The notes beneath the pieces were generated by a model. It worked only from the letters and a program-made list of their open reading frames with translations, was not told the origin of the DNA and did not search any database. Position numbers and translations under genes: made by a program. Below, piece after piece: positions 15,279 through 22,931 of a DNA stretch of 32,990 nt. Location: NCBI GenBank assembly GCA_937901745.1, contig CALGSZ010000110.1, positions 1 to 32,990 on the forward strand, written 5' to 3'. The stretch is from an uncultured Chloroflexota bacterium. GTDB taxonomy: Bacteria > Chloroflexota > Chloroflexia > Thermomicrobiales > UBA6265. How positions within the stretch are numbered: position 1 is the first letter of the stretch; each line of letters begins with the position of its first letter.

Positions 15279-15530
15279 GTGTTTCTTGGTTGGTATGATC
15301 CTGACAAGAAGCGCCCGGCCCGCGAGAAGCTGCGCGATGCGATCGAGCGCTACATCGAAAAGTTCGGCTCTGAGCCCGCTACCTGCCTAACCAGCGAGGC
15401 TGACGCCGCCGAGCTTGCCGCCGACAAGAAGGCCCCTGACCTTCCTGTCAAAGCCGTCGCGTTCATCCCCCGCCACACCTTCTACGTCGGTGTGGAGGAC
15501 GAGCCCGCCGCCGAGCTCGAAGCGGCCTGA
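15279..15530 (+). CDS. Small conserved-looking protein of unknown function
   Basis: An 83-residue acidic protein starting at GTG behind a strong AAGGAGG (15267-15273, 5-base spacing), with its own promoter and terminator, so it is very probably expressed. The N-terminal half is charged and likely helical (YDPDKKRPAREKLRDAIERY, residues 6-25). The second half has a hydrophobic strand-like segment (VKAVAFIPRHTFYVGVE) and a Glu/Ala tail. There is one cysteine, no signal peptide and no membrane segment. It resembles small uncharacterised proteins I associate with Chloroflexota, but I cannot name a function. It diverges from mraZ and shares the DnaA/MraZ control region, so co-regulation with division genes is conceivable. 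Confidence 0.8.
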   Translation: MFLGWYDPDKKRPAREKLRDAIERYIEKFGSEPATCLTSEADAAELAADKKAPDLPVKAVAFIPRHTFYVGVEDEPAAELEAA

Positions 15531-15556
15531 CTGTCCTAACTCAGCCCGCGTTTACG

Positions 15557-15590
15557 ACTGGCCCCCGCCATCCGGCGCCGGGGCCAGTTT
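15557..15590 (+). terminator. Intrinsic terminator of the orphan gene
   Basis: ACTGGCCCC (15557-15565) pairs perfectly with GGGGCCAGT (15580-15588), with an inner CGCC/GGCG stem, followed by a short T-run. It begins 26 bases after the stop codon. The U-tract is short but the stem is strong. Confidence 0.65.
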
Positions 15591-15799
15591 CGTCTCCCAC
15601 CTTCAGCCTGCAAAGCCCGGCCCTGCCTCCGACCTACTTGATCTGCTCTTGAAACGAATCTGGCACATCCACGACCGAGCGTAGGTCACGGCAGACATGC
15701 CCCTCCCCGCACCCTCTGAGCGGAACAGGGAGGTCACCCGCGGGCGCCGGTCCAGTTCCTCCCCGTCGCCCGGCAGCCCATCGTGAAAGGAGACCTGCG

Positions 15800-16729
15800 A
15801 TGAAACGGCAGGTTGCAACCATCCTCGCGGTGCTGCTGACGCTGCTACTGGTGCCCGTGACCGCCCTCGCGGCGGAGACGACGAGCGACGATGGTGTCAT
15901 CGTCAAGATCGGGGGCACGGCAACCGTCGGCCCGAACGAGCGAGTCGACTCGGTGATCGTCATTGACGGCGATGCCATCGTCGACGGCGTTGTCACCAGC
16001 ACCCTCTGGGTGATTGATGGGACGGCGACCGTCAACGGCCGCGTCAATGACGACGTCATGGTCATCAGCGGAACGCTCGACCTGGCCTCGACCGCGAGGG
16101 TCAACAACGTCACCCTCATCCGTAGCGAGCTCAACCGCGCTCCCGGCGCCACCATCACCGGCGAGCTCAATGAGCACTCCGCACTCGTCAACTTCGGCTG
16201 GGGCGAATCGCTCTTCTCCGCCGCCGCCTGGCTCGGCACGACCATCTCCCTCGTGCTGATCGGCCTCGTCTTCGCGGCGGTCGCCGGCGCGCAAGTCATG
16301 AGCGCCGGGACGTTGCTGACCGGGAAGCCTGGCCCCACCGCCGTGATGGCAATCCTGCTCGGGATCGGCCTCCCAATCCTGGCCGTCGCCGCGGCGCTGA
16401 CGATCATCGGCATCCCGCTCGCGATCCTCATCGCCTTCGCCATCCCGGCGCTCTGGTTCATCGGCTACGTCGTCGTTGGCACGCGGATCGGCGTTGCGAT
16501 CGCTCGCGCCTTCAATGCGTCCTACCAACCCGAGCGCCCCTACCTGGCAGCCACCATTGGCATCGTCGCCCTGCAGGTCGTCGGCACCGTGCCGTTTGTC
16601 GGCGGCGCGGTCGTCGGCCTAGCCGGCATGGCCGGTGCGGGCGCGCTGGCCTACCTCGCGTACCAAGCTTGGCGTAAGGGCGGCGCGCCACAAGCCACCG
16701 TCCGCCACGAGCCGCTGCCCGCGGCGTAG
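15800..16729 (+). CDS. Secreted/membrane bactofilin-like polymer-forming protein
   Basis: A 309-residue protein in two parts. A signal peptide (residues 1-25, ending TALAAE) leads into about 110 residues of short right-handed beta-helix-like repeats with periodic hydrophobics and glycine (DSVIVIDGDAIVDGVV, STLWVIDGTATVNGRV, DDVMVISGTLDLASTA). These resemble bactofilin or polymer-forming domains, but on the outer side of the membrane. From about residue 135 to 290 come several hydrophobic helices rich in Gly, Ala, Ile and Val. Proteins of this architecture are widespread and mostly uncharacterised; a role in envelope organisation is inferred. The ATG has an AAAGGAGA site. The S33-type hydrolase gene follows after 87 bases and may be cotranscribed. 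Confidence 0.75.
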   Translation: MKRQVATILAVLLTLLLVPVTALAAETTSDDGVIVKIGGTATVGPNERVDSVIVIDGDAIVDGVVTSTLWVIDGTATVNGRVNDDVMVISGTLDLASTARVNNVTLIRSELNRAPGATITGELNEHSALVNFGWGESLFSAAAWLGTTISLVLIGLVFAAVAGAQVMSAGTLLTGKPGPTAVMAILLGIGLPILAVAAALTIIGIPLAILIAFAIPALWFIGYVVVGTRIGVAIARAFNASYQPERPYLAATIGIVALQVVGTVPFVGGAVVGLAGMAGAGALAYLAYQAWRKGGAPQATVRHEPLPAA

Positions 16730-16816
16730 CAACACCCTCGCCCGGCGCTTCCGCCGTCAGGGAGCGCCGGGTCATCCCGTCGCTCGACCGAGGCATGAAG
16801 AGGAAAGGAACGAGCG

Positions 16817-18430
16817 ATGTTGACCGATCAACCGCGCACCAGAGAAGCGCTCGCCACCCGAGTCACCCCAACGTCTCATTGGTTCACGACGCGGCGTCTG
16901 CTCGCCGCGCTCTGGCGCGACCGCTGGGCTTGCGCCGCCATTACGGTCGGCATCGCCGCCCTCGCCGGCCTCCTGGTCGCCAACGCCATGCCGCGCGGCC
17001 CGGTGACCACCAACGAAGGGCTCGGCTTGATGGCAGGCGGCCTCATCGTCGGCATCATCGCCGGCTTCATGGTGCGTTCGCGCTGGGCGATGCTGCTGGC
17101 ACCCGTTGCCCTGACCGTGACCTACGAGCTCGAGCGGCGCGGCACCGACGGCCCGACTGTTGATGCTGTCCGCCTCGACTCGACCTACGGCATCGTCGCG
17201 TTCATCCTCGGCCGCGGCCTGACAGCCATCCTCGCCTTCGTGCCGCTCCTGCTCGGCGTCACCTATGGCATGGCCCTGGCGCGGCGGCTCGAGAGGAACT
17301 CCGAATATCCCGCGCCGCGACGGCTCGGCCATTACGTCCGCCGGGCAATCTCAGGCCTGACGACGACTGTCGTGGTCGCGCTCGCCATCCTCATCGCCTG
17401 GCCCGCGAGCGCGCCGCCCGTCCGCGACGCCAACGGCAACACGATTCCCGGCAGCATCGCGGAGCTGACCACCGTCAAGCTCGGCGGCCACGACCAGTGG
17501 ATCGAGATCCGCGCCGCCAACCCGAACAACCCGGTTCTCCTCTGGCTCTCCGGAGGCCCCGGTCAAAGCGACCTCGCCTTCACCCGCATCTTCTTCGCGA
17601 ATCTCACCCAAGACTTCGTCGTCGTGGACTGGGACCAGCGCGGCACGGGCAAGTCGTATCCGGCGCTCGATCCGACCTCGACCCTGACGGTCGAGCAGAT
17701 GGTCGCCGATACGATCGCCCTGACCGACTACCTCCGCGAACGCTTTGATGAGGAGAAGATCTATCTCGCCGGCGAGTCCTGGGGCACTATCCTCGGCATC
17801 CTCGCCATCCAGCAACGCCCGGATCTCTACTACGCATTCATCGGCTCCGGGCAAATGGTCAGCCCACTCGAAACCGACCGCCGAATCTACCGCGATCTCC
17901 TGACGTACGCCGCCGAGCACGGCGACGACAGCCTCGCCAAGCGGCTACGCGAATTCGGAGAGCCGCCGTACGACGACGTCTTCAAGCGGGCGTACATCAT
18001 GCAGCAATACGAGAAGATTGAAACCGACTACGACCCGCCCGAGGAGTACATCGAGCTCGGGGAATCCTCCGGGATCGGACCGTGGGGCGTGCTCGCGAGC
18101 GAGTACACCTTCCTCGAGCGCACTAGCGTCCTGCGCGGCGCGCTCGACATGAACGCCGTCCTCTACCCGCAACTCCAGCGAGACGGCGGGATTGATTTCC
18201 GTCGCGACGTCCCGCGGCTGGACGTGCCGATCTACCTCCTCCAAGGCCGCCACGAGCTGAAGGCCCGTGACGACCTCGCTCGGGAGTGGTTGGCGCAAGT
18301 GGAAGCGCCGCGCAAGGAGCTCTTCACGATCGAGAACGCCGGGCACTCGGCCGCCTTCGAGGGCTTCCGTGAATTCCACCGGATCATGACCGAGATCGTC
18401 GTCCCGGAGACGTACCCGGCCACGGCGTGA
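16817..18430 (+). CDS. Membrane-anchored alpha/beta hydrolase, proline iminopeptidase-like (S33)
   Basis: A 537-residue protein. The first 200 residues hold about four or five hydrophobic helices (roughly 38-57, 67-85, 91-104, 125-150 and 180-197). The rest is an alpha/beta hydrolase of the proline iminopeptidase group: the oxyanion motif LSGGPGQSD (244-252), WDQRGTGKS (272-280), the nucleophile elbow GESWG with Ser 321, and the C-terminal histidine in NAGHSA near residue 516. Soluble family members cleave N-terminal proline; the membrane anchor here suggests a surface-located enzyme. The ribosome site is AAAGGAA. Substrate is not shown by sequence. A terminator follows 51 bases after the stop. 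Confidence 0.85.
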   Translation: MLTDQPRTREALATRVTPTSHWFTTRRLLAALWRDRWACAAITVGIAALAGLLVANAMPRGPVTTNEGLGLMAGGLIVGIIAGFMVRSRWAMLLAPVALTVTYELERRGTDGPTVDAVRLDSTYGIVAFILGRGLTAILAFVPLLLGVTYGMALARRLERNSEYPAPRRLGHYVRRAISGLTTTVVVALAILIAWPASAPPVRDANGNTIPGSIAELTTVKLGGHDQWIEIRAANPNNPVLLWLSGGPGQSDLAFTRIFFANLTQDFVVVDWDQRGTGKSYPALDPTSTLTVEQMVADTIALTDYLRERFDEEKIYLAGESWGTILGILAIQQRPDLYYAFIGSGQMVSPLETDRRIYRDLLTYAAEHGDDSLAKRLREFGEPPYDDVFKRAYIMQQYEKIETDYDPPEEYIELGESSGIGPWGVLASEYTFLERTSVLRGALDMNAVLYPQLQRDGGIDFRRDVPRLDVPIYLLQGRHELKARDDLAREWLAQVEAPRKELFTIENAGHSAAFEGFREFHRIMTEIVVPETYPATA

Positions 18431-18481
18431 GCTCCGCTCATCAACCGCGCCAATTCCCTATCCCCTCCCTCCCTAAGAAAT

Positions 18482-18511
18482 GGCGGGGCACCCGTAGCCG
18501 GGTGCCCCGCC
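18482..18511. terminator. Bidirectional intrinsic terminator
   Basis: A perfect 13-base stem (GGCGGGGCACCCG and its complement) closes a 4-base TAGC loop between two convergent genes. On the minus strand it is followed by ATTTCTT, giving a U-rich tract for the enolase-superfamily operon; on the plus strand the U-tract is poor. It probably serves both genes. Confidence 0.85.
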
Positions 18512-18538
18512 GCGATTCGGTGACTGCCAACGTGTCGT

Positions 18539-19735
18539 TTAGTCGAAGAAGTCCTTGTCCTCTTCCTTCAGGTACGCGCTTGCTTTCTCCGGGATCAGGT
18601 CGACACCCATTCCCGGCCGGTCCCAGACCTCGATGAAGCCATCCTTGACGATCGGATTCGGCAGCCCCTCGACGATGTCATACCACCACTCCGGCTTCCC
18701 GACCGGGTACTCGAACGCGATGAAGTTCGCCGGTAGCGTCGCGCAGACCTGAACCAGCGCCGCCAGCCCGAGCAGTCCGTTGCCCGTCCCGTGCGGCGCG
18801 ATCAGGATGCCGTGCAGATCGGCGTACTCCGCCACCCACTTCAGCTCGGCAATCCCGCCAATATCGCACGGGTCCGGCCCGATGATGTTGACCGCGTGCC
18901 GCTCGATCAGATCCTTGAAGTTGTGGCGCAGGTAGATTTGCTCGCCGGTGTGGATCGGCGTCGAGGTGCTCGCCGTCACCTCCCGGTAGACGTCAGCATG
19001 GACGTAGGGCGTGTAGTCGCCGGTAATCAGATCCTCGAGCCACATGATGTTGAGCGGCTCCAGCGCCTTGGCGAGCCGGATCGCGTCCGGCACCGTCCAC
19101 CCCGGCCCGCAGTCGAGCGCCAACCCGACCTCGTCGCCCAGGACATCCTTCATCGCCTCGACGCAGGCGATGACGTGCTTCAAGCCTTGCTCCGTCAGCA
19201 AGCCGCGGACCAAGGCCCCGTGATATGGCGCCGCCTCCACCTCGCCGTAGAAGAAGTTCGGCACCTCCGTCCTCATCGGGCTGTGAAACCCGATGCCCTG
19301 CTTGATGATCGTGAAGCCTTCCGGCGAAGCCTTCATCTTCGCCATGTTCTCGGCGTAGTCCTCGGGCGTGTAACCGTTCATCGGGAACCGGACCGCCCCG
19401 TTGTAGACGCGCACCCGGTCGCGCACCTTCCCGCCGAGGAGCTTGTAGACCGGCAACCCGGCCGCTTTCCCGGCCACGTCCCACAGCGCCATCTCGATCG
19501 CGCTGACCGCGCTGCCCCAGGGCTTGTAGCCTCCGCGCTGCCGGATCCGCAGCATGACGCGCTCCACGTTGGTCGGATCCTGGCCGATCAGCGCATCCTT
19601 CAGATGGAGCACGTGCCACTTCATATATGGCTTGTACTGCTCGATCTGCCCGTAGCCGCTGATCCCCTCATCGGTGACGATCCGCACCACCGGGTTGTCG
19701 CCGATGACCGCACACTTGAGATCCGTGATCCTCAC
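18539..19735 (-). CDS. Enolase-superfamily enzyme (mandelate racemase/muconate lactonizing type), probable acid-sugar dehydratase
   Basis: A 398-residue member of the mandelate racemase branch, which removes a proton next to a carboxylate and often dehydrates sugar acids. A capping N-terminal domain (1-115) leads into a TIM barrel. Metal ligands fit Asp 208 (ALDCGPGW), Glu 234 (WLEDLI) and Glu 265 (HTGEQI). A His-Asp dyad is suggested by Asp 288 (GPDPCDIGGI) and His 315 (APHGTGNG). The second-strand base is Lys 145 in a KQG context rather than the KxK of muconate lactonizing enzymes. The GTG start has GGGAGG upstream; the longer frame shadows the SDR gene. It is last in the operon. Substrate unknown. 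Confidence 0.85.
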   Translation of the reverse strand: MRITDLKCAVIGDNPVVRIVTDEGISGYGQIEQYKPYMKWHVLHLKDALIGQDPTNVERVMLRIRQRGGYKPWGSAVSAIEMALWDVAGKAAGLPVYKLLGGKVRDRVRVYNGAVRFPMNGYTPEDYAENMAKMKASPEGFTIIKQGIGFHSPMRTEVPNFFYGEVEAAPYHGALVRGLLTEQGLKHVIACVEAMKDVLGDEVGLALDCGPGWTVPDAIRLAKALEPLNIMWLEDLITGDYTPYVHADVYREVTASTSTPIHTGEQIYLRHNFKDLIERHAVNIIGPDPCDIGGIAELKWVAEYADLHGILIAPHGTGNGLLGLAALVQVCATLPANFIAFEYPVGKPEWWYDIVEGLPNPIVKDGFIEVWDRPGMGVDLIPEKASAYLKEEDKDFFD

Positions 19736-19757
19736 CCCTGCTCCCTCCCGAACCTCC

Positions 19758-20489
19758 TCAGAACGGCCAGAGATTGAGCTCTTGCGTCCAGGCGCGGTCC
19801 GGCTGCCGCAGCAAAAAGAGCACCGCATCCGCGACATCTTCCGGCTGCAGGTAACGCCGCCCCGCCGCCATCGCCGCCTGCTTCTCCTCGATCGTCCGGC
19901 CACCGAATTCGGTCAGGATCGAGCCCGGCACGATCGTGCTGACCTTGATGCCGTGCTCCCCGACCTCGGCCGCCAGCGACTGCATGAAGCCGATCAATCC
20001 GAACTTCGACGCCGAGTAGGCGGCGAGCTCCGGATATCCTTGCTTCCCAGCTCCCGAGGCGATCGAGATGATGCTGCCGCGCCCACGCTCTCGCATCGGC
20101 CCGATCACCGCCCGGCAATAAAGGAAGACGCCGGTCAAGTTCGTCGCCATCGTCTGTTGCCAGGCCGCGAGCGGATAACCTTCGACCCGGCCATACAGCC
20201 CGATTCCCGCGCAGCAGATCAGCGAGTCGATCCTTCCGAACTCATCGAGCACCTGCTCGACCGTCTCCCCGACGACGACCTCATCGGCAACGTCTCCCGG
20301 CGCGACGAGCGCCTTCCCGCCACGCTCCTGAATCGCCGCCGCCGTCGCTTCGAGCGCGTCCCGCCGCCGCCCCACCAGCGCCGGCGTCATTCCCTCCGCG
20401 GCCAGAGCGAGCGCGACAGCCCGTCCCACGCCGCTGCCCGCTCCCGTGACGATCGCCACCTGCCCGCTTAGCGATCCCGCTCCGTCCAT
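19758..20489 (-). CDS. Short-chain dehydrogenase/reductase (SDR)
   Basis: A 243-residue classical SDR using NAD(P)H. The cofactor loop TGAGSGVG is at residues 15-22, the NAG-like ICCAGIG near 91-97, and the catalytic set is Asn 117, Ser 145, Tyr 158 and Lys 162 (YSASK). The arginines after the second strand (GRRRD, 40-44) suggest NADPH preference. I placed the start at the ATG at 20487-20489, which overlaps the GNAT gene by 22 bases and has an AAGGCGG site; upstream codons are a shadow of that gene. With the adjacent dehydratase it could oxidise or reduce a hydroxy/keto acid, an inference from context only. Confidence 0.9.
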   Translation of the reverse strand: MDGAGSLSGQVAIVTGAGSGVGRAVALALAAEGMTPALVGRRRDALEATAAAIQERGGKALVAPGDVADEVVVGETVEQVLDEFGRIDSLICCAGIGLYGRVEGYPLAAWQQTMATNLTGVFLYCRAVIGPMRERGRGSIISIASGAGKQGYPELAAYSASKFGLIGFMQSLAAEVGEHGIKVSTIVPGSILTEFGGRTIEEKQAAMAAGRRYLQPEDVADAVLFLLRQPDRAWTQELNLWPF

Positions 20490-21007
20490 GTCACCGCCTT
20501 CGCGCTTGTATCGAACTCTTGAATTACGAGCGTCAAGCCTTCGCGTTCCTCCGTCCGCTCGCTGAAGCGACCAGCCGTGTACGCGCCAATTACCCGCCGC
20601 CAGAACGCCTGCGCCCCGACGTTCGGCCCGATTTGCTCCACCTGCCACCGTCCGGGAAAACGGTCGAAGATCGCCCACGCCATCGCGGCTCCGTAGCCGT
20701 GCCGGCGATAGGCGCGCATGACGAAGAACTCGCGGACATAGCGGCGATCCTCGCTCCCGGGAATCGGGCTCCGCTCGTCCACGAGCACGAAGCCGGCCGG
20801 CTTCCCGCGCACCCGCAGCAGGAGCGCGTGGCGCCCTGGCTCCCGGCCATACGGCCCGGTCACCGGGTACCGAAAGCGCCCGGACTCGTCGACTTCTTCA
20901 TCATCCATTTCGCTGAAGTCATAGAGGTAGAACTGGAGGAGCTGTTCGAGCAAGTCGCGCTCGCTCTCCTTGACGTTGGTGAGCGTCCAGTCGCTCGGCA
21001 GATCCAT
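20468..21007 (-). CDS. GNAT-family N-acetyltransferase
   Basis: A 179-residue acetyl-CoA-dependent acetyltransferase fold. Motif A is visible as YVREFFVMRAYRRHGYG (about residues 89-105), with R-x-x-G-x-G-like pyrophosphate binding, followed by VEQIGPNVGAQAFWRRV, the typical motif B strand and helix. The N-terminus carries an acidic YLYDFSEMDDEEVDE segment. It lies 38 bases after the ureohydrolase gene and overlaps the SDR gene, so it is firmly inside this operon. An amine or amino-acid acceptor would suit the context but is not shown. Confidence 0.85.
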   Translation of the reverse strand: MDLPSDWTLTNVKESERDLLEQLLQFYLYDFSEMDDEEVDESGRFRYPVTGPYGREPGRHALLLRVRGKPAGFVLVDERSPIPGSEDRRYVREFFVMRAYRRHGYGAAMAWAIFDRFPGRWQVEQIGPNVGAQAFWRRVIGAYTAGRFSERTEEREGLTLVIQEFDTSAKAVTWTERDR

Positions 21008-21045
21008 CCCGGCTTCCTCGTTTCTTCAGCGCCACCTGCCGGTGG

Positions 21046-22056
21046 TCAATAGCCGCGGTCGCCGTGCAGTCGCCGGTAGAGTCCGGCCAGGAATGTCAGG
21101 ATCACCGAGCATCCAGCCCGCGCGGTGACATCCTTGACGTCGCGCGTCGGGTCAATCTCGACGAGATCCATTGCCGCCACCTTCTCGTGGAGGCCGCAAG
21201 CGAAGACGCCCTCCAAGAGCTGCCAGGCGCTCAGCCCCTCCGCCGAGGACGCCGCCGTACCGGGCGCCCACGGATACGCCAGGCAATCAATGTCGACGCT
21301 GACGTAGATCAGATCCGTCCCGTCTCCGGCGATCGCCAGCGCCTCTTCGACGCACGCCGCCATCCCCTGCTGTTCGACGCGTCGCGCGGAGATGATCGTC
21401 ACCCCTTGGTCGAGCGCCCACCGGTAGTAGCGCGCCGAGTTCATGAATCCGTGGATGCCGATCTCAACCACGTTCCGCCCCGACACGCCGATCCCGCCCT
21501 CGACGATCTGGCGGAACGGCGTGCCGTTGTGCGGCCCGTGCTCCATGTTCCGCACGTCGAAGTGCGCGTCGAAGTTGATGATCCCGACCTTCTTGCCGGG
21601 ATTGGCCGCGCAGAACCCGCGCACCGCTGGCGCCGTGATCGAGTGGTCCCCGCCGATGATGATCGGCACGAACGGCGCGCCGACCGTCAGCGCGCCGGCG
21701 ACAGCCTCCTCGATCCGGCGGTGCGCCGTCTCAACGCTCGTCAAGTGACCGGCGATGTCGCCGAGATCGCGCACCCGCAGCCGCTGGATATCAGTATCCC
21801 AATCGGGGGAATAGGTCGTGTTATATCGGAAGGCGAGACGAACCGCCTCCGGCCCTCCGGCCGCGCCCGACGCCGAGATCGAAGCCCCGGAATACGGCGC
21901 GCCGATCAGTCCAGCATCAATCGGCTCTTGGAAATCCCACGGCGTTAGCCAGTTGCTGACGCGGCGCTCCTCGCTGTCTTCCCATGGCGCCCGCCTCGTC
22001 ACGGACGGCGGCCGCAGGTGCGGAACAGAAGCTGTGGACGACCCCCGAGACTCCAA
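21046..22056 (-). CDS. Ureohydrolase (agmatinase/arginase/formimidoylglutamase family)
   Basis: A 336-residue dimanganese ureohydrolase, the family that hydrolyses guanidino or formimino groups. Metal ligands are all present: GGDHS (His 138), FDAHFD (Asp 163, His 165, Asp 167) and SVDID (Asp 255, Asp 257), with Glu 300 in the late catalytic region. After the second aspartate pair the usual D-P is replaced (residues 255-265 read DIDCLAYPWAP), a divergence shared in part with formimidoylglutamases. The TTG start at 22056 is supported by GGGAGG 7 bases upstream. The family is clear; among agmatine, guanidinobutyrate, formimidoylglutamate or another substrate I cannot choose. Confidence 0.88.
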   Translation of the reverse strand: MESRGSSTASVPHLRPPSVTRRAPWEDSEERRVSNWLTPWDFQEPIDAGLIGAPYSGASISASGAAGGPEAVRLAFRYNTTYSPDWDTDIQRLRVRDLGDIAGHLTSVETAHRRIEEAVAGALTVGAPFVPIIIGGDHSITAPAVRGFCAANPGKKVGIINFDAHFDVRNMEHGPHNGTPFRQIVEGGIGVSGRNVVEIGIHGFMNSARYYRWALDQGVTIISARRVEQQGMAACVEEALAIAGDGTDLIYVSVDIDCLAYPWAPGTAASSAEGLSAWQLLEGVFACGLHEKVAAMDLVEIDPTRDVKDVTARAGCSVILTFLAGLYRRLHGDRGY

Positions 22057-22179
22057 CCGCTACCCTCCCTGGATCCTCGTTACGGCGGCGCGCCGCACTT
22101 GGAAGGTTGCGGTCGGCAGCCGCCCGCGCCCGGCCCCTACCTCACGGACCGGGAGCGTCGGCACCGCCTCGGAGTCCGC

Positions 22180-22833
22180 TTAGGAGGCCGAGCGATCTGG
22201 CGCGTCCTCGCACGGCACGTTCACGTAGCCGGATTTGAACGGCTCGACCCGGCCCGTCTCCGGATCGTAGCGGTGCCGCCAAATGCACCCATTATCCACA
22301 CCAAGGAGGTGGAGCGAAACAGAGGTGACGTCGGAGATCGTCCGCACGCGGTGAATATCCGTCTCGGGCAAGAGCTCGTAGAAATCGCCGGGGCGCAGCT
22401 TGCGCCGTTCCATCAGGCGCAGATCGGCCCGCTCTGGATCGCTGCCGTCGTCCAGCCGGGTGAAGACCTCTTCTTCCTGCTCCCCCCGGTAGAGCCCGAC
22501 CAGCCCCCAGGCGAGATGGTCATGCGTCGGCGTCTGCGCGCCCGGCGGCACGACGAGCGAGGAGAGCGCGAGACTGCCGTCGGTCGCCCGGTAAAGCAGC
22601 CAGGTTCCGATCCCGCCGCCCATCCCGCTGTCCGGATGCGGCTCCTGATATTTCATCGGCAGCCATTCCGAATCCGCCAGCAGCTTGGCGAACGCGGGCC
22701 GAATCGCCTCGATGATCTGAACCGGATCGGAGTGCGCCTGGCGGATCGCCTTGACCTCTTCGATGAACGCTCGCAGCTTCGGGTGATCCAGAACGTACTC
22801 GTCGCCCGCCGCCGCGCCAACGGCCTCGCTCAT
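22180..22833 (-). CDS. Double-stranded beta-helix (cupin) enzyme, cysteine-dioxygenase-like
   Basis: A 217-residue protein of the predicted metal-dependent double-stranded beta-helix group related to cysteine dioxygenases. Metal binding fits His 104 and His 106 (TPTHDHLAWG) with His 161 (DIHRV); the GLYRGEQEEEVF strand follows as in relatives. An N-terminal helical region of about 60 residues precedes the barrel. Cysteine dioxygenase proper oxidises thiols, but this subgroup is not assigned. The ATG at 22831-22833 has GGAGG 3-4 bases upstream; the longer upstream frame is not needed. It links the transporter genes (98 bases after livF) to the ureohydrolase (123 bases). Confidence 0.75.
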   Translation of the reverse strand: MSEAVGAAAGDEYVLDHPKLRAFIEEVKAIRQAHSDPVQIIEAIRPAFAKLLADSEWLPMKYQEPHPDSGMGGGIGTWLLYRATDGSLALSSLVVPPGAQTPTHDHLAWGLVGLYRGEQEEEVFTRLDDGSDPERADLRLMERRKLRPGDFYELLPETDIHRVRTISDVTSVSLHLLGVDNGCIWRHRYDPETGRVEPFKSGYVNVPCEDAPDRSAS

Positions 22834-22884
22834 GCGCCTCCACCTCCCGTTCGCATCGCCCCGTCGCCCGCCAAGTAGCGGGGA

Positions 22885-22918
22885 GCCGGGCGCGACGCTC
22901 GTCCGCGCCGCACCCGGC
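22885..22918 (-). other. GC-rich hairpin between livF and the cupin gene
   Basis: GCCGGG (22885-22890) pairs with CCCGGC (22913-22918), with further CGCG pairing inside and one bulge. No U-tract follows on either strand, so it may lower rather than end readthrough from the transporter genes into the enzyme genes. Confidence 0.35.
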
Positions 22919-22931
22919 CGCAGCATACCCC

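Noticed and set aside
22292..22300. A perfect DnaA box (TTATCCACA)
   Set aside because: It is a single copy inside the cupin coding sequence, encoding part of the GVDN segment; one isolated match in 33 kb is expected by chance.
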